A DNA stretch of 41,593 nucleotides from an uncultured Flavobacteriaceae bacterium (GCA_938010765.1 CALLVX010000083.1:1-41593); one strand, 5' to 3'. Shown: positions 27,832-36,592, numbered from the stretch's first letter. The notes: a model not told the origin generated them from the sequence alone. A program made the numbers and translations.

Positions 27832-28515
27832 ATGGCGCTTATTTTAAATTTAGAGACAGCGACGACCAATTGCTCCGTTAGCGTTGCCAAAGACGGAATC
27901 GTATTGGGAATAAAGGAGCATAATACACCCAATTATTCCCATTCGGAACAGTTGCACGTATTTATAGATCAAGTACTGCAGGAAGCTGGTGTGAAGCTAA
28001 GAGAACTAGATGCCATTGCTGTTAGTAAAGGGCCTGGGTCTTACACGGGGCTTCGGATCGGTGTTTCGGCCGCCAAGGGCTTATGCTTCTCTTTGGATAT
28101 TCCTTTGATTTCGATTCCTACCTTGGAAAGTTTGGCCTATAAGGCCAATTCCGATGGGTATGACTTTATCATTCCGTTGCTAGATGCGCGCCGTATGGAA
28201 GTGTATTCAGCTGTTTTTGATGCTGGCCATCAAATAGTTCGGGAGACCAAGGCAGAAATCATAACACCTAATTCGTTTGCTGCCTTTTTCACGCAAGGAA
28301 AGGTTTTACTAGTAGGTAGCGGAGCCGAAAAATGTATAGATGTAATCGACAGCGATGCCGTTTCTTTTCAAAGCGCGATCGTACCCTCGGCAAGGGAAAT
28401 GAGTTTGCTTGCCCCTATCAAATTCATTGCAAGAGAATTTGAAGATGTGGCTTACTTTGAGCCGTATTATCTCAAAGACTTTGTGCTGACCGGTAAAAAG
28501 AAAAAACCTGTCTAG
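27832..28515 (+). CDS. tsaB: tRNA threonylcarbamoyladenosine biosynthesis protein TsaB
   Basis: This 227-residue protein is TsaB, the ASKHA-fold scaffold partner of TsaD and TsaE in making the t6A modification at position 37 of ANN-decoding tRNAs. The start ILNLETATTNCSVSVA and the motif VSKGPGSYTGLRIGVSAAKG are the family hallmarks; no full catalytic set is present, as expected for TsaB. It lies 20 bases after tolC but is unrelated in function and appears to have its own -7 element. It converges on the mscS gene; the 32-base gap has only a weak GTTCTT/AAGAAC repeat. Confidence 0.95.
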   Translation: MALILNLETATTNCSVSVAKDGIVLGIKEHNTPNYSHSEQLHVFIDQVLQEAGVKLRELDAIAVSKGPGSYTGLRIGVSAAKGLCFSLDIPLISIPTLESLAYKANSDGYDFIIPLLDARRMEVYSAVFDAGHQIVRETKAEIITPNSFAAFFTQGKVLLVGSGAEKCIDVIDSDAVSFQSAIVPSAREMSLLAPIKFIAREFEDVAYFEPYYLKDFVLTGKKKKPV

Positions 28516-28547
28516 AGTTCTTGGTGTTGTGATATAAGAACCAACAA

Positions 28548-29369
28548 TTATCCTGCCGTATGGATCGTTCGCTGCGGAAAAGGTATTTCTATGCCAGCTT
28601 CATCAAACCTGTACTTAAGGGTTTCCAGAACATGAAAATGCGCGACCCAAAAATCGTCGTTGTTTGCCCAAAAGCGTAGGGTAAGATTTACTGAATTATC
28701 TCCCAATTCCCCCACATACACTTCTGGAACAGGTTCTTTCATAATTCCCTCATGTTCAGCGCAAATTTGTAATAGAATGTCTTTTGCCTTCTTGATGTTC
28801 GAACTGTATCCGATGCCTACGTCGATTTTATCCCTACGTGTAGTTTCTGCATTGTAGTTTACAATGTTGTTATTGCTCAGTTGCCCATTAGGAATAATAG
28901 CCACCTGATTCCCGAAAGTGTTTAATTTAGTGGTAAAAATCGTAATTTCTTTGACCACGCCGTCTACCCCCTGGGCCGAGATAAAATCCCCGACCCTGAA
29001 AGGTCTGAAAACCAGTATAAGCACGCCGCCCGCAAAGTTGGCCAAAGAGCCTTGTAAGGCCAAACCAATGGCAAGGCCAGCTGCCCCTACTACGGCAACC
29101 AGCGAAGATGATTTTACCCCCAATTGGGTAACCACTACTACAAACAAAATTACCTTTAAAGCAATATTGATGAAGCTTTGTAAAAACGATTCAAGCGTAA
29201 GGTCGTAGTCTTTTCGTTCAAAAAAGCGGGCTACCATGCGATTTATAAAGCGCATCACCCATAGGCCAATAAAGAAAATGAGGATTGCCAAAACTAAATT
29301 GGGCAATGCGGCCCATAACCAATCAATAGCATTGTCAATATGTTCCTGATAGTTGGTAAGCTCCTTCAT
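28548..29369 (-). CDS. Small-conductance mechanosensitive channel (MscS family)
   Basis: This 273-residue protein has three N-terminal membrane helices (about 20-45, 63-85 and 90-117). The pore helix GAAGLAIGLALQGSLANFAG has the Gly/Ala pattern of MscS, and the cytoplasmic beta and alpha/beta domains follow (RPFRVGDFI, IPNGQLSNNNIVNY). It opens under membrane tension to release solutes on osmotic downshock. Length is close to E. coli MscS. It lies 57 bases downstream of the DUF255 gene on the same strand and may be co-transcribed with it. Confidence 0.95.
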   Translation of the reverse strand: MKELTNYQEHIDNAIDWLWAALPNLVLAILIFFIGLWVMRFINRMVARFFERKDYDLTLESFLQSFINIALKVILFVVVVTQLGVKSSSLVAVVGAAGLAIGLALQGSLANFAGGVLILVFRPFRVGDFISAQGVDGVVKEITIFTTKLNTFGNQVAIIPNGQLSNNNIVNYNAETTRRDKIDVGIGYSSNIKKAKDILLQICAEHEGIMKEPVPEVYVGELGDNSVNLTLRFWANNDDFWVAHFHVLETLKYRFDEAGIEIPFPQRTIHTAG

Positions 29370-29426
29370 TTTACTAAGGTGTTATAGAGTTTTGTTAAGG
29401 GTGCATTGACAGGTCGGCAACGTAAA

Positions 29427-31535
29427 TCAAAATTGTACTTGATCTAATGCTTTTGCCAGCCTTTGCAAAGGTAGTTTACAAACTCCTTCAACGCAGACGT
29501 AGATGAGTGTTTCTTCCTCTTTAAAACGACCTTTTAACATTCCCAGTGTTCCCTCTTTTTCTGTGCCGGCAATCAGAACGTTCGGCAGGTAGGCGGCGCC
29601 CATTTTTAAGGAAGTGTCCCGATAGGAATTTCCGACGACCGCAATTTCATAAAAAGGTTGGTTTATATACAGTGCCAGTTGCATCCAATTTGCATGGTTT
29701 TGGCCTTGTTCCTTAAAATTATCCTGCACATTTTTTAGCATTTGCTTGGCTAATTGCCCGTAGTTTTCCTTTGGAAAAAAGCGCGACAGGCGATACAGGT
29801 TTTTAGCCATAATAGAGTTTGAGGCCGGGACCACATTGTCAGAGACTTCGAGCGTTCTGCGAATCACATAATCATCTTGGGTATTGGTAAAATAGAACAA
29901 ACCGCTGGTGGGGTCCGAAAAGTGCGCTATGCAATAATTGGTCAATGATTTGGCCCGAAACAGCCAGGATTCATCAAAGCTTACTTCGAACAGACCAATA
30001 TAAGCCTCGATAACGGCGGCATAATCTTCCAGATATCCGTTGAGGGTGCTCTTCCCTTTTTTGTGGTTATGAAAAAGACCACCATCTGGCCGTGTCATAT
30101 TTTTTTCAATGAATTCGGCATTTTTTATGGCAAGATTCAAATACGCGTCGTTTCCTAAATACCGATAGGCATCTACAAGGCCTTTGAGCATAAGGCCATT
30201 CCAAGAGGTCAATATCTTATCGTCTAAACGAGGTGCATTTCTTTTGGCCCGGACTTCGGTCAAAATAGCGATGCATTTGGAAATTGTCGCATCCAATTCC
30301 TGTAGAGTTATCGCGTGTTTTTTTGCAATTTCTTCTTTGGAAGCGTCTCGGATCAATATATAATTCCCATGTTCCCAAAGGCCATATCTGTTGATATTAA
30401 AGTAGTCTTTGAATATGGGCCAATGTATTCCCAATAAACCTTCTAGCTCCTCTTTTTTCCAAACATAATAGGCACCCTCTTCAAGTTCCCCTTTTTCATC
30501 AAGACTGTCTGCATCTAAGGAGGAATAAAAACCGAAGCTATCATCGGTGAGTTCTTCTTGTACAAAATGAATGGTTTGCTCAACCACATTTCTATACAAA
30601 TCGTTTTTTGTAGCCGCATAGGCTTGCGCATATAAACTTACTAATTGCCCATTGTCATATAGCATTTTCTCAAAATGGGGAACATGCCATTTGGTGTCGA
30701 CAGCATAACGGGAAAAGCCGCCGCCGAGGTGGTCAAAAATACCGCCCCAGGCCATCTTGGTCAAAGTGGTATGCACATACTCAAGCACCTCTTGATCTTT
30801 TTGAGCGGTTCCGTAATGCAGTAAAAAGTTGAGATTTGTGGGCATCATAAACTTAGGTGCCTGTTTGTAACCTCCCAAAAACGTATCGAAGTAGCGTGAC
30901 CAGTTTTTTACCGCATCTTGCAAAGAAGTTAGTCCAATTATTTCCGAATTGGTCTTATGCTCCACTAAATTAATGGCTTTGATGCCTTGGGCCATTTCCT
31001 TGGCATATGCTTGGATCTTGGAGGGATCTTTTTTATACAAATCGGAGAGTTGCACCAAAACCTTTATCCAACTTTCTTTTTTTAAGTAGGTTGCACCCCA
31101 GAAAGGGCGCCCGTCTGGTAGCGCCACAATATTTAAAGGCCATCCGCCACTGCCGGTCATCATCTGAAGGGCATCCATATAAATATGATCTATATCGGGG
31201 CGTTCTTCGCGATCCACTTTGATATTCACGAAGTTCACGTTCATAATTTCGGCAACCTCGGGATCTTCAAAACACTCATGCTCCATTACATGGCACCAAT
31301 GGCAGGCGGCATATCCTATGCTAATTAGTAAAAGTTTATTCTCTTTCTTGGCTTTTTCCAATACGGCCGGGCTCCATGCCTCCCAGTTAACGGGGTTGTG
31401 GGCATGTTGCAGTAAATACGGGCTGGTCTCATTTACTAGGGCATTCGTGTATTCGTGCTTCATGGTATCGGCTTTTTGAGGGTAGAGTGCCTTTGCGAAC
31501 AATAGTAGTGCTAAAATTGAAAAGGTTCGTAGCAT
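29427..31535 (-). CDS. DUF255 thioredoxin-domain protein (YyaL/SSP411-like)
   Basis: This 702-residue protein has an N-terminal hydrophobic segment (about 1-18) that looks like a signal peptide. A thioredoxin-like DUF255 domain (about 27-185) follows with C78-H-W-C81 in [17 protein letters not shown], and then a large alpha/alpha-barrel region resembling N-acylglucosamine epimerase-type folds (for example [17 protein letters not shown]). The human homologue is SPATA20. The biochemical role is not established; a redox or sugar-related function has been guessed. The internal Met at residue 25 would give a cytosolic form, but the upstream start is intact. Confidence 0.9.
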   Translation of the reverse strand: MLRTFSILALLLFAKALYPQKADTMKHEYTNALVNETSPYLLQHAHNPVNWEAWSPAVLEKAKKENKLLLISIGYAACHWCHVMEHECFEDPEVAEIMNVNFVNIKVDREERPDIDHIYMDALQMMTGSGGWPLNIVALPDGRPFWGATYLKKESWIKVLVQLSDLYKKDPSKIQAYAKEMAQGIKAINLVEHKTNSEIIGLTSLQDAVKNWSRYFDTFLGGYKQAPKFMMPTNLNFLLHYGTAQKDQEVLEYVHTTLTKMAWGGIFDHLGGGFSRYAVDTKWHVPHFEKMLYDNGQLVSLYAQAYAATKNDLYRNVVEQTIHFVQEELTDDSFGFYSSLDADSLDEKGELEEGAYYVWKKEELEGLLGIHWPIFKDYFNINRYGLWEHGNYILIRDASKEEIAKKHAITLQELDATISKCIAILTEVRAKRNAPRLDDKILTSWNGLMLKGLVDAYRYLGNDAYLNLAIKNAEFIEKNMTRPDGGLFHNHKKGKSTLNGYLEDYAAVIEAYIGLFEVSFDESWLFRAKSLTNYCIAHFSDPTSGLFYFTNTQDDYVIRRTLEVSDNVVPASNSIMAKNLYRLSRFFPKENYGQLAKQMLKNVQDNFKEQGQNHANWMQLALYINQPFYEIAVVGNSYRDTSLKMGAAYLPNVLIAGTEKEGTLGMLKGRFKEEETLIYVCVEGVCKLPLQRLAKALDQVQF

Positions 31536-31560
31536 GCATCAAAACTACGGGAACTAGCTA

Positions 31561-31594
31561 TATAAAAAAAGCACCGGTCCCAGACCGATGCTTT
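31561..31594 (-). terminator. Rho-independent terminator downstream of dodecin
   Basis: Read on the minus strand, AAAGCATCGGTC, a short TGG loop and GACCGGTGCTTT form a stem with one mismatch, followed by Ts. It separates dodecin from the DUF255 gene. Confidence 0.85.
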
Positions 31595-31619
31595 GTATCA
31601 AATAGGATAATGAACGCGT

Positions 31620-31820
31620 TTACTTTACCTCAAAAGTAATCTTCACGTTTACCCTATATTCTTTTAGCTCCCCATCATCTACCGATGCACTCTGTTCGTG
31701 GATATATACAGAACGAATGTTCTTTACTGATTTTGATGCGTGCGAGACGGCTTTCTTAGCGGCATCTTCCCAACTTTTATCGGAATTTGCCAATACTTCG
31801 ATTACTTTTAAAACTGCCAT
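31620..31820 (-). CDS. Dodecin family protein
   Basis: This 66-residue protein is a dodecin: a beta strand (MAVLKVIEVLANS), the SWEDAAKKAV helix, then two strands ending YRVNVKITFEV. Dodecins assemble into hollow dodecamers that store riboflavin or FMN stacked between tryptophans, or in some cases bind other ligands. The flavin-stacking Trp of the haloarchaeal and Thermus proteins falls, by my alignment, on S37 in NIRSVYIHEQ, so classical flavin stacking is doubtful. It is monocistronic between two intergenic gaps. Confidence 0.92.
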   Translation of the reverse strand: MAVLKVIEVLANSDKSWEDAAKKAVSHASKSVKNIRSVYIHEQSASVDDGELKEYRVNVKITFEVK

Positions 31821-31891
31821 AATTAGTGTTTTTTATATTTACTACAAGGTACCAAAATAATATTTGAAATTTGTACCCAGATGGAGGGAAA

Positions 31892-32803
31892 TTAGCCGTT
31901 GATTGCCACTACTTCGTTGACCTTATCTCCCATCATATTTTTGAGCATGGTTTCAATGCCATTTTTAAGGGTGAAAGTAGAGGAAGGGCAACCGCTACAG
32001 GCACCTTGAAGTATTACATTTACACGCTTTTCATCTTCCTCATATGACTTAAACAGTATATTTCCGCCATCGCTCGCTACGGCAGGTTTTACATATTCCT
32101 CCAGAATATCAATAATTTGTTTGGAGGTGTCATCCAAATCCTTGCTTTTTATCAATTGGGCCGGAGCTTCTTTTGATTTTTGTACAATGCTTTGAGTGGA
32201 GGCCACTTCCTTACCATCTGCTATAAAGTCTCGGATGTGTTCTCTTAGCTCCAAAGTGATTTCGTCCCATTCGGCTACATCAAATTTGGTGACGGAAACA
32301 TAGTTTTCATCGAAGAAAACCTCTTTTACAAAGGGAAAATGAAATAGTTCTTTTGCCAAGGCGGCATCTTTTGCCTCGTCGATATTTTTATATTCCAAGG
32401 TTGCCGGAACGATCCGACGGCTCGCCACAAATTTCATCACCGATGGGTTGGGGGTTACCTCTGCATAAACCGTCACAGGTACTTTTTTCGCCGTTTCCTC
32501 CTTTTGCTCTTCTATAACTACGGGTTCCCCTTCATTCAAGTATTCGACCATTTGCTGAGCTACTTCATCTTTAACGTCATTCCACTGAACGATGTCGTAT
32601 TTTTCTAGTGCAATAAAGTTGCCGGAAATGTACACGGTTTTGATAAAGGGAAGATAAAAAAGTTGCTGGGCCAGCGGGGAATTTTTGGCCTCATCTATGT
32701 TCTTGAATTCGTAATTGGTATGTTTGGTAAGAAAGTGATTGGTCTCAAATTTGAGAATCGCGGGGTTATTGGTTTCCCGAACAGTAATGTTAAACTCTTT
32801 CAT
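31892..32803 (-). CDS. NifU-like Fe-S scaffold/carrier with two Nfu N-terminal domains
   Basis: This 303-residue protein has two tandem Nfu_N domains (about 5-90 and 111-195), each with the pattern P-x-x-x-K-F, NIDEAK, a PF-[IV]-K strand and a W near the end. A C-terminal NifU/Nfu domain follows (about 225-300) with VASDGGNI and the cluster-binding C269-S-G-C272. Nfu proteins hold and pass [4Fe-4S] clusters to target enzymes. The doubled N-domain is seen in other Bacteroidota, as I recall. Function of the N-domains is protein-protein contact with targets. Confidence 0.93.
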   Translation of the reverse strand: MKEFNITVRETNNPAILKFETNHFLTKHTNYEFKNIDEAKNSPLAQQLFYLPFIKTVYISGNFIALEKYDIVQWNDVKDEVAQQMVEYLNEGEPVVIEEQKEETAKKVPVTVYAEVTPNPSVMKFVASRRIVPATLEYKNIDEAKDAALAKELFHFPFVKEVFFDENYVSVTKFDVAEWDEITLELREHIRDFIADGKEVASTQSIVQKSKEAPAQLIKSKDLDDTSKQIIDILEEYVKPAVASDGGNILFKSYEEDEKRVNVILQGACSGCPSSTFTLKNGIETMLKNMMGDKVNEVVAING

Positions 32804-32819
32804 AGTAAATCATTTTATG

Positions 32820-32827
32820 CAAAAATA
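32820..32827 (-). promoter_or_regulatory. Possible -7 element for the nfu gene
   Basis: On the minus strand TATTTTTG matches TAnnTTTG, ending 16 bases before the nfu ATG. The TTG found upstream is only 11 bases away, too close for the usual spacing, so only the -7 half is supported. Confidence 0.4.
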
Positions 32828-32919
32828 CAATCATTTTTCAAGCCGATTACTATATAATAATGTGGTATTTCATTCGTTATACTTTATATTTAGACGACTT
32901 TTATTCCCAAAATCCCATA

Positions 32920-33942
32920 ATGAAGAAACGTTTACTTGTTTTGCTGTCGGTCTTTGCATTTGGTTTTCAGTCTTTTGCGCAGGAGGGTATCCCCGTGTAC
33001 TTTGATTATCTCGCCGATAATTACTATTTGGTATATCCGTCAATGGCAGGTATTGGTCAGGGAGGTAAAATAAGGGCGACCATACGTCAACAATGGTTCG
33101 ACGTGCAAGATGCCCCTAACCTTCAAACCTTAAATGCCCATTTTAGACTGGGAGACACCAATACAGGTATTGGCGCTATCATATTTAACGATGCCAATGG
33201 TTACCATGCGCAGACGGGTGTTAAATTAACCTATGCTTATCACCTTAAACTTGCAGGAGATGCTAGAGTATTGAACCAACTATCTTTTGGTCTAAGCCCT
33301 ACTTACCTTCAAAGTAGCTTGGATGAGAGTGAATTTGTTTCGCCCGGAGGTGTGGTAGATCCCGCGATAATTGGGTCCAAAATTAGCGAAGGATACTACA
33401 ATGTTGATTTGGGAATGTCGTATAACTTCATGGAGTTTTATGGGCACTTTGCAGCCTTGAATCTTTTAAGCACAGAAAGAAGTTTGTATAGGGTTGGAAG
33501 GTTAGATCCCAACAATGTGCCCGTTATCGACAATCTAAGACGATATCTGTTCTCGGTAGGGTATACATTTGGTAGAAATGCCGTACAGATAGAACCGTCT
33601 GTACTGTTTCAGTTAACTGATTTTACGAAAGAAAAAACATTGGATATCAATGCTAAAATCTATAAAGATGTAGATTTCGGGAGAATATGGGGTGGTATTT
33701 CTTATAGAAGAAGTTTCGATGGTGCTCAATTTATAGACGGTGATAACTTTGGCGAGCAACGACTTCAATTGTTTACTCCCATTATAGGAGCGAACATTAA
33801 AAATTTCATGGTGTCTTATAACTATTCATATCAGTCTGGGGATATCCGTTTGGATAATGGCGGTTTTCATCAAATTACCTTAGGCTACGATTTTGGACAG
33901 CTTGAACGAAAATACGATTGTTATTGCCCAGCGGCACAGTAA
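32920..33942 (+). CDS. PorP/SprF family type IX secretion membrane protein (orphan)
   Basis: This 340-residue outer-membrane barrel protein starts with a signal peptide (about 1-20, ending SFAQ). It carries the PorP/SprF pattern: YFDYLADNYYLVYPSMAG near the N-terminus, RQQWF, GIGAIIFNDANGYHAQTG, and a C-terminal ITLGYDFG strand. PorP/SprF proteins help particular type IX cargo reach or attach to the surface. The ATG at 32920 starts the signal peptide, so the upstream extension to 32860 is rejected. No gldKLMN genes and no large cargo gene lie beside it; the region after it is decayed. A Cys-containing tail (CYCPAAQ) follows the last strand, which is unusual because barrel ends are usually aromatic. 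Confidence 0.92.
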   Translation: MKKRLLVLLSVFAFGFQSFAQEGIPVYFDYLADNYYLVYPSMAGIGQGGKIRATIRQQWFDVQDAPNLQTLNAHFRLGDTNTGIGAIIFNDANGYHAQTGVKLTYAYHLKLAGDARVLNQLSFGLSPTYLQSSLDESEFVSPGGVVDPAIIGSKISEGYYNVDLGMSYNFMEFYGHFAALNLLSTERSLYRVGRLDPNNVPVIDNLRRYLFSVGYTFGRNAVQIEPSVLFQLTDFTKEKTLDINAKIYKDVDFGRIWGGISYRRSFDGAQFIDGDNFGEQRLQLFTPIIGANIKNFMVSYNYSYQSGDIRLDNGGFHQITLGYDFGQLERKYDCYCPAAQ

Positions 33943-33975
33943 CAATGAGTACCTTTATCGTTGGTATTTGCTAAC

Positions 33976-34014
33976 AATAGCTTTAAAGCCCTATAACACT
34001 TCAAAGGCTATTTT
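33976..34014 (+). terminator. Possible terminator after the orphan porP
   Basis: AATAGC (33976-33981) pairs with GCTATT (34007-34012) with further TTT/AAA pairing across one bulge; four Ts cover the end. The stem is AT-rich and the T-run short, so support is moderate. Confidence 0.4.
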
Positions 34015-34298
34015 AGTATTGCTTTTAGCGCGAATTTCTATAGATACATCCAAGAAACTCACAAATGAGCGCTCAAGTAGGTAGTTTTAAAGTCTAGAAA
34101 GCGATTATTTTCGAATATTAGATAGGTGATTGAAATGGCGGAAGTAACACCACCACCGTTAGTCGATCATCGAGATTTATAATACTCCGACGCCAGCACG
34201 ACAATTGTACAGGCAGGCCTTTACGAAAAGTATTTAGATAGGTCTGCGTCGAAATCAATGTTTAATTTCCTTTTAATGCCTCGTGGGCTTGCCTCGAG

Positions 34299-34422
34299 GT
34301 AGTTTACTATAAAGATAACCCAAACATGTCCTTTTGGACAAACACTTTGCTCTGGCCCTGAAGGCCCTGAGTGCATAGATAATGTAGACGGTGATGGGAA
34401 TCCGCTTATTTGCCCTGAATAA
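34299..34422 (+). pseudogene. Remnant of a small Cys-rich secreted protein gene
   Basis: One frame reads VVYYKDNPN (34299-34325). After a one-base shift the next reads TCPFGQTLCSGPEGPECID and on to a TAA at 34420-34422, with four Cys in all and a Gly/Asp-rich end. Together they look like the C-terminal half of a small secreted Bacteroidota protein with a YYKDNP motif; from memory DUF6520-type proteins show this. The N-terminal signal-peptide half and a start codon are missing: the frame closes in unrelated sequence just upstream. So this is a 5'-truncated, frameshifted relic. Family assignment is tentative. Confidence 0.4.
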
Positions 34423-34423
34423 A

Positions 34424-34460
34424 AAAAGTAGGCCTATCTAATTTAGATAGACCCACTTAT
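34424..34460 (-). terminator. Terminator of the DUF4349-vWA operon
   Basis: CTATCTA (34434-34440) pairs with TAGATAG (34444-34450), and flanking AAGT/ACTT and GG/CC extend the stem across mismatches. On the minus strand the stem is followed by seven Ts, so it ends the vWA transcript about 70 bases past its stop. Confidence 0.75.
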
Positions 34461-34530
34461 CAAACACCAACCTACTAACTTCCTCAACCCCTCCCAAGGG
34501 AGAAAGTCGAAAAGGTGGTCAAAAACACTA

Positions 34531-35712
34531 CTAGTTTTCCCATGTGTAGTTTTTCTTTTCTGCTTGTTTTTTAATGGCTCTGAGCATAGCCCCTTCTAGT
34601 TCTCCTTTATTTTCTTCTTTCTGATTTTTTGCGATATAGGCCTCGCGCTTGGTGTTGAGTTCCTGAATTTCCTTTTGAATTTGTAGGCGTTCTTTCTTTT
34701 TTGATTCAATAAAGCTGCTTATTTCATCTTTTGATTTGCCTTTTAATTCTTTGGGTAAATCGTTGTCATCCAATTTTGAGATTTCGATTTTATCCTCTTC
34801 CACCGCATCTACCAAATCCCAAGTGGCATTGTTATAGAGGCTCGAACTTTTGCTAACAGCTCTTTTTACGGCTACTGCCTCTTCCATTTCCATAGCATTT
34901 GCATCTTGGGTAGATTGCATTTTCATTTTTCGTTGCCCCATGGCGCCATAAGAAACGTAAGTGCGGTTTAATTTTCCGTTTAATTTAATGATGATTTCGT
35001 CGTAAGGCGTGTCAATATGCACTACGCGGCGGTTATGATCAATGGCCATATATTCCCCGCCGGTAAGGCTGGCCCCGTTTTTCCAATCGGTGTTGACACC
35101 TTGTTGGTAATTGCCGCAAAAAATGGTGTTTACCACCACATCTTTCTCCTTGGCATTGGTCACCGCATCTTTGTAGTTTAACTTCCCTTGATCGAACGGC
35201 TCGTTTCCTGCAATAAAGATCATTTTAAGATTATCGGGATTCTTTCCCCAATCAAGCTGCTTTAAGGAAGTTTGTATGACTTCTGCACAGAATTCCTCCC
35301 CGCCATTGGTGGTCAGTGAAAACAGTTTTTCGGAGATATCATCGAGATCACCGCTAAAATCTAATACTTGTTGAATATAGCCTTCACGTGACGAAAGATC
35401 GTCATTACCGTATTGATACAAGGCGATTTCCAATTTTGGCCGTGCCTCATTTCCACATTTGGCATGGGTAAATTTGTTGACGATGTCCCACAGTTGGGCT
35501 TTTGCCTGATTAATGAGTCCATCCATACTATTGCTTGTGTCTAATAATAGGGCAATCTTGACCGTGTTATTGCTCACTTTTTTATCCGTATTTATGGCTT
35601 CTGCCACAAGTATAGGAGAAGTGTTGCTCTTTGATTTTAATTCACAGCCATAGGCGGTGGTCATAGTAAAGGCGAGTAAGCCCAAACCTACCATTTGATT
35701 TAAATTTTTCAT
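34531..35712 (-). CDS. von Willebrand factor A domain protein, probable lipoprotein
   Basis: This 393-residue protein has an N-terminal hydrophobic segment ending AYGC at C23, a weak lipobox, so it may be a lipoprotein. A vWA domain (about 51-250) follows, with the MIDAS motif D58-T-S60-N-S62 and later TTNGGEEF and AGNEPFDQG supplying the other metal-site positions. The C-terminal third is charged and helical (about 300-390), probably coiled coil (SFIESKKKERLQIQKEIQ). It would bind a partner through a divalent metal on the periplasmic side. It lies 22 bases after the DUF4349 gene and is surely in its operon. The function is unknown. Confidence 0.85.
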   Translation of the reverse strand: MKNLNQMVGLGLLAFTMTTAYGCELKSKSNTSPILVAEAINTDKKVSNNTVKIALLLDTSNSMDGLINQAKAQLWDIVNKFTHAKCGNEARPKLEIALYQYGNDDLSSREGYIQQVLDFSGDLDDISEKLFSLTTNGGEEFCAEVIQTSLKQLDWGKNPDNLKMIFIAGNEPFDQGKLNYKDAVTNAKEKDVVVNTIFCGNYQQGVNTDWKNGASLTGGEYMAIDHNRRVVHIDTPYDEIIIKLNGKLNRTYVSYGAMGQRKMKMQSTQDANAMEMEEAVAVKRAVSKSSSLYNNATWDLVDAVEEDKIEISKLDDNDLPKELKGKSKDEISSFIESKKKERLQIQKEIQELNTKREAYIAKNQKEENKGELEGAMLRAIKKQAEKKNYTWEN

Positions 35713-35734
35713 GATGTATTTTATTTATGTTTAA

Positions 35735-36592
35735 TTATAGTTTTGTGCGAAATTTTTCGATCGTTACCGCCAAGAGATAGGCAAAAAGGGTCATAAAAGT
35801 GAGTGCGATCATTAATTTTAGATAGGTAATGATGGTCCATTCTAGTGCTATTTTAACACGTTGAAATAAACCAATGGTTACTTCTCTACCTTCGGTCAGG
35901 GAGAATTTTACAGTACAGAATTCGTTTTCATCGTCGAAGTTTCCAAGACTTACACCAAGCCCTTGTAGTTGCTGCTCTATGTCTAGGATTCGATTTTCGA
36001 GTTGCATGTATTCTTCGATTTTTCCTCCTTTCGATTTTAATTGAATCAATGATTCCCTTATTTTTTCTAGTGATGCTTTTTTTGCATTGAGTTCTTTATA
36101 TTCATTGGTTTTGTCTTTTTTAGTAATCTGTTTGCGTTGTACTTTTCCTATTTGGATTAATTTTTGGTACAGCGAATCGAATTTTTCTGGTGGAACACCA
36201 ATTACTAGATTCAGTTTTCGACGCCCATCGTTTCCGGTCTTATCTTCAAACTGCACCAAGCCGTTATGATAGCTTATCTGTTTCCTTATATAAAGTTCTT
36301 CTCTCTCGAAATGAGTAGACATGGCACCTATATCTGCTATTTTTTCATATTTCTGATCCATATTGGCTTGTGGCTGCCCGGCATTGGTGTTGTATTTTTT
36401 GGAAGCGTAATTTTTTCTTAGGCCCAAGAGGGTTTCGGAAACATCTCCTTGTGCGAATTCGAACTGGGGTGCAGTCACTTTTTTATATCCATAGGCCAAA
36501 CGGAATAGGAACAATGCTACAAAACACAATAGTAAGATCGCTAGTAATTTTTTGATTCGTTTTTTTAAAAATTGTCTCATCGGTATGTTCAT
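35735..36592 (-). CDS. DUF4349 membrane protein
   Basis: This 285-residue protein has an N-terminal membrane helix (about 14-33), a periplasmic part with a beta region and a coiled coil (about 165-215, KKASLEKIRESLIQLKSKGG and on), and a C-terminal helix (about 252-278) near TIEKFRTKL. This arrangement, with VIGVPPEKFDSLYQKL, fits DUF4349, often found beside envelope-stress or anti-sigma-related genes. The first Met (36592) and the Met four codons later are both possible starts. It is divergent from the sensor kinase gene, with a 191-base gap that carries direct repeats. Confidence 0.85.
   Translation of the reverse strand: MNIPMRQFLKKRIKKLLAILLLCFVALFLFRLAYGYKKVTAPQFEFAQGDVSETLLGLRKNYASKKYNTNAGQPQANMDQKYEKIADIGAMSTHFEREELYIRKQISYHNGLVQFEDKTGNDGRRKLNLVIGVPPEKFDSLYQKLIQIGKVQRKQITKKDKTNEYKELNAKKASLEKIRESLIQLKSKGGKIEEYMQLENRILDIEQQLQGLGVSLGNFDDENEFCTVKFSLTEGREVTIGLFQRVKIALEWTIITYLKLMIALTFMTLFAYLLAVTIEKFRTKL

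Larger units (their letters stand above)
33943..34530 (+). other. 588-base region without an intact gene
   Basis: No convincing gene is seen between porP and the vWA gene on either strand; all frames are broken by stops. It holds the possible porP terminator, about 280 bases of unrecognised sequence with a CCTCG...CGAGG pair near 34279-34299, the remains of a small Cys-rich protein gene (34299-34422) and the terminator of the minus-strand operon (34424-34460). A gap this size is the largest in the window and looks like a site of past insertion or decay. I do not recognise a transposase or repeat end in it. Confidence 0.6.

Noticed and set aside
32860..32919. Upstream extension of the porP frame
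   Set aside because: The ATG at 32920 starts a normal signal peptide; the extension would bury it.
33893..34084. Plus-strand frame overlapping the porP 3' end
   Set aside because: It is a shadow of the porP end with no recognisable sequence and stops within unremarkable DNA.
34131..34268. Minus-strand frame of about 46 codons in the gene-poor region
   Set aside because: No ATG start, low complexity, no recognisable family; it cannot be supported as a gene or transposase fragment.
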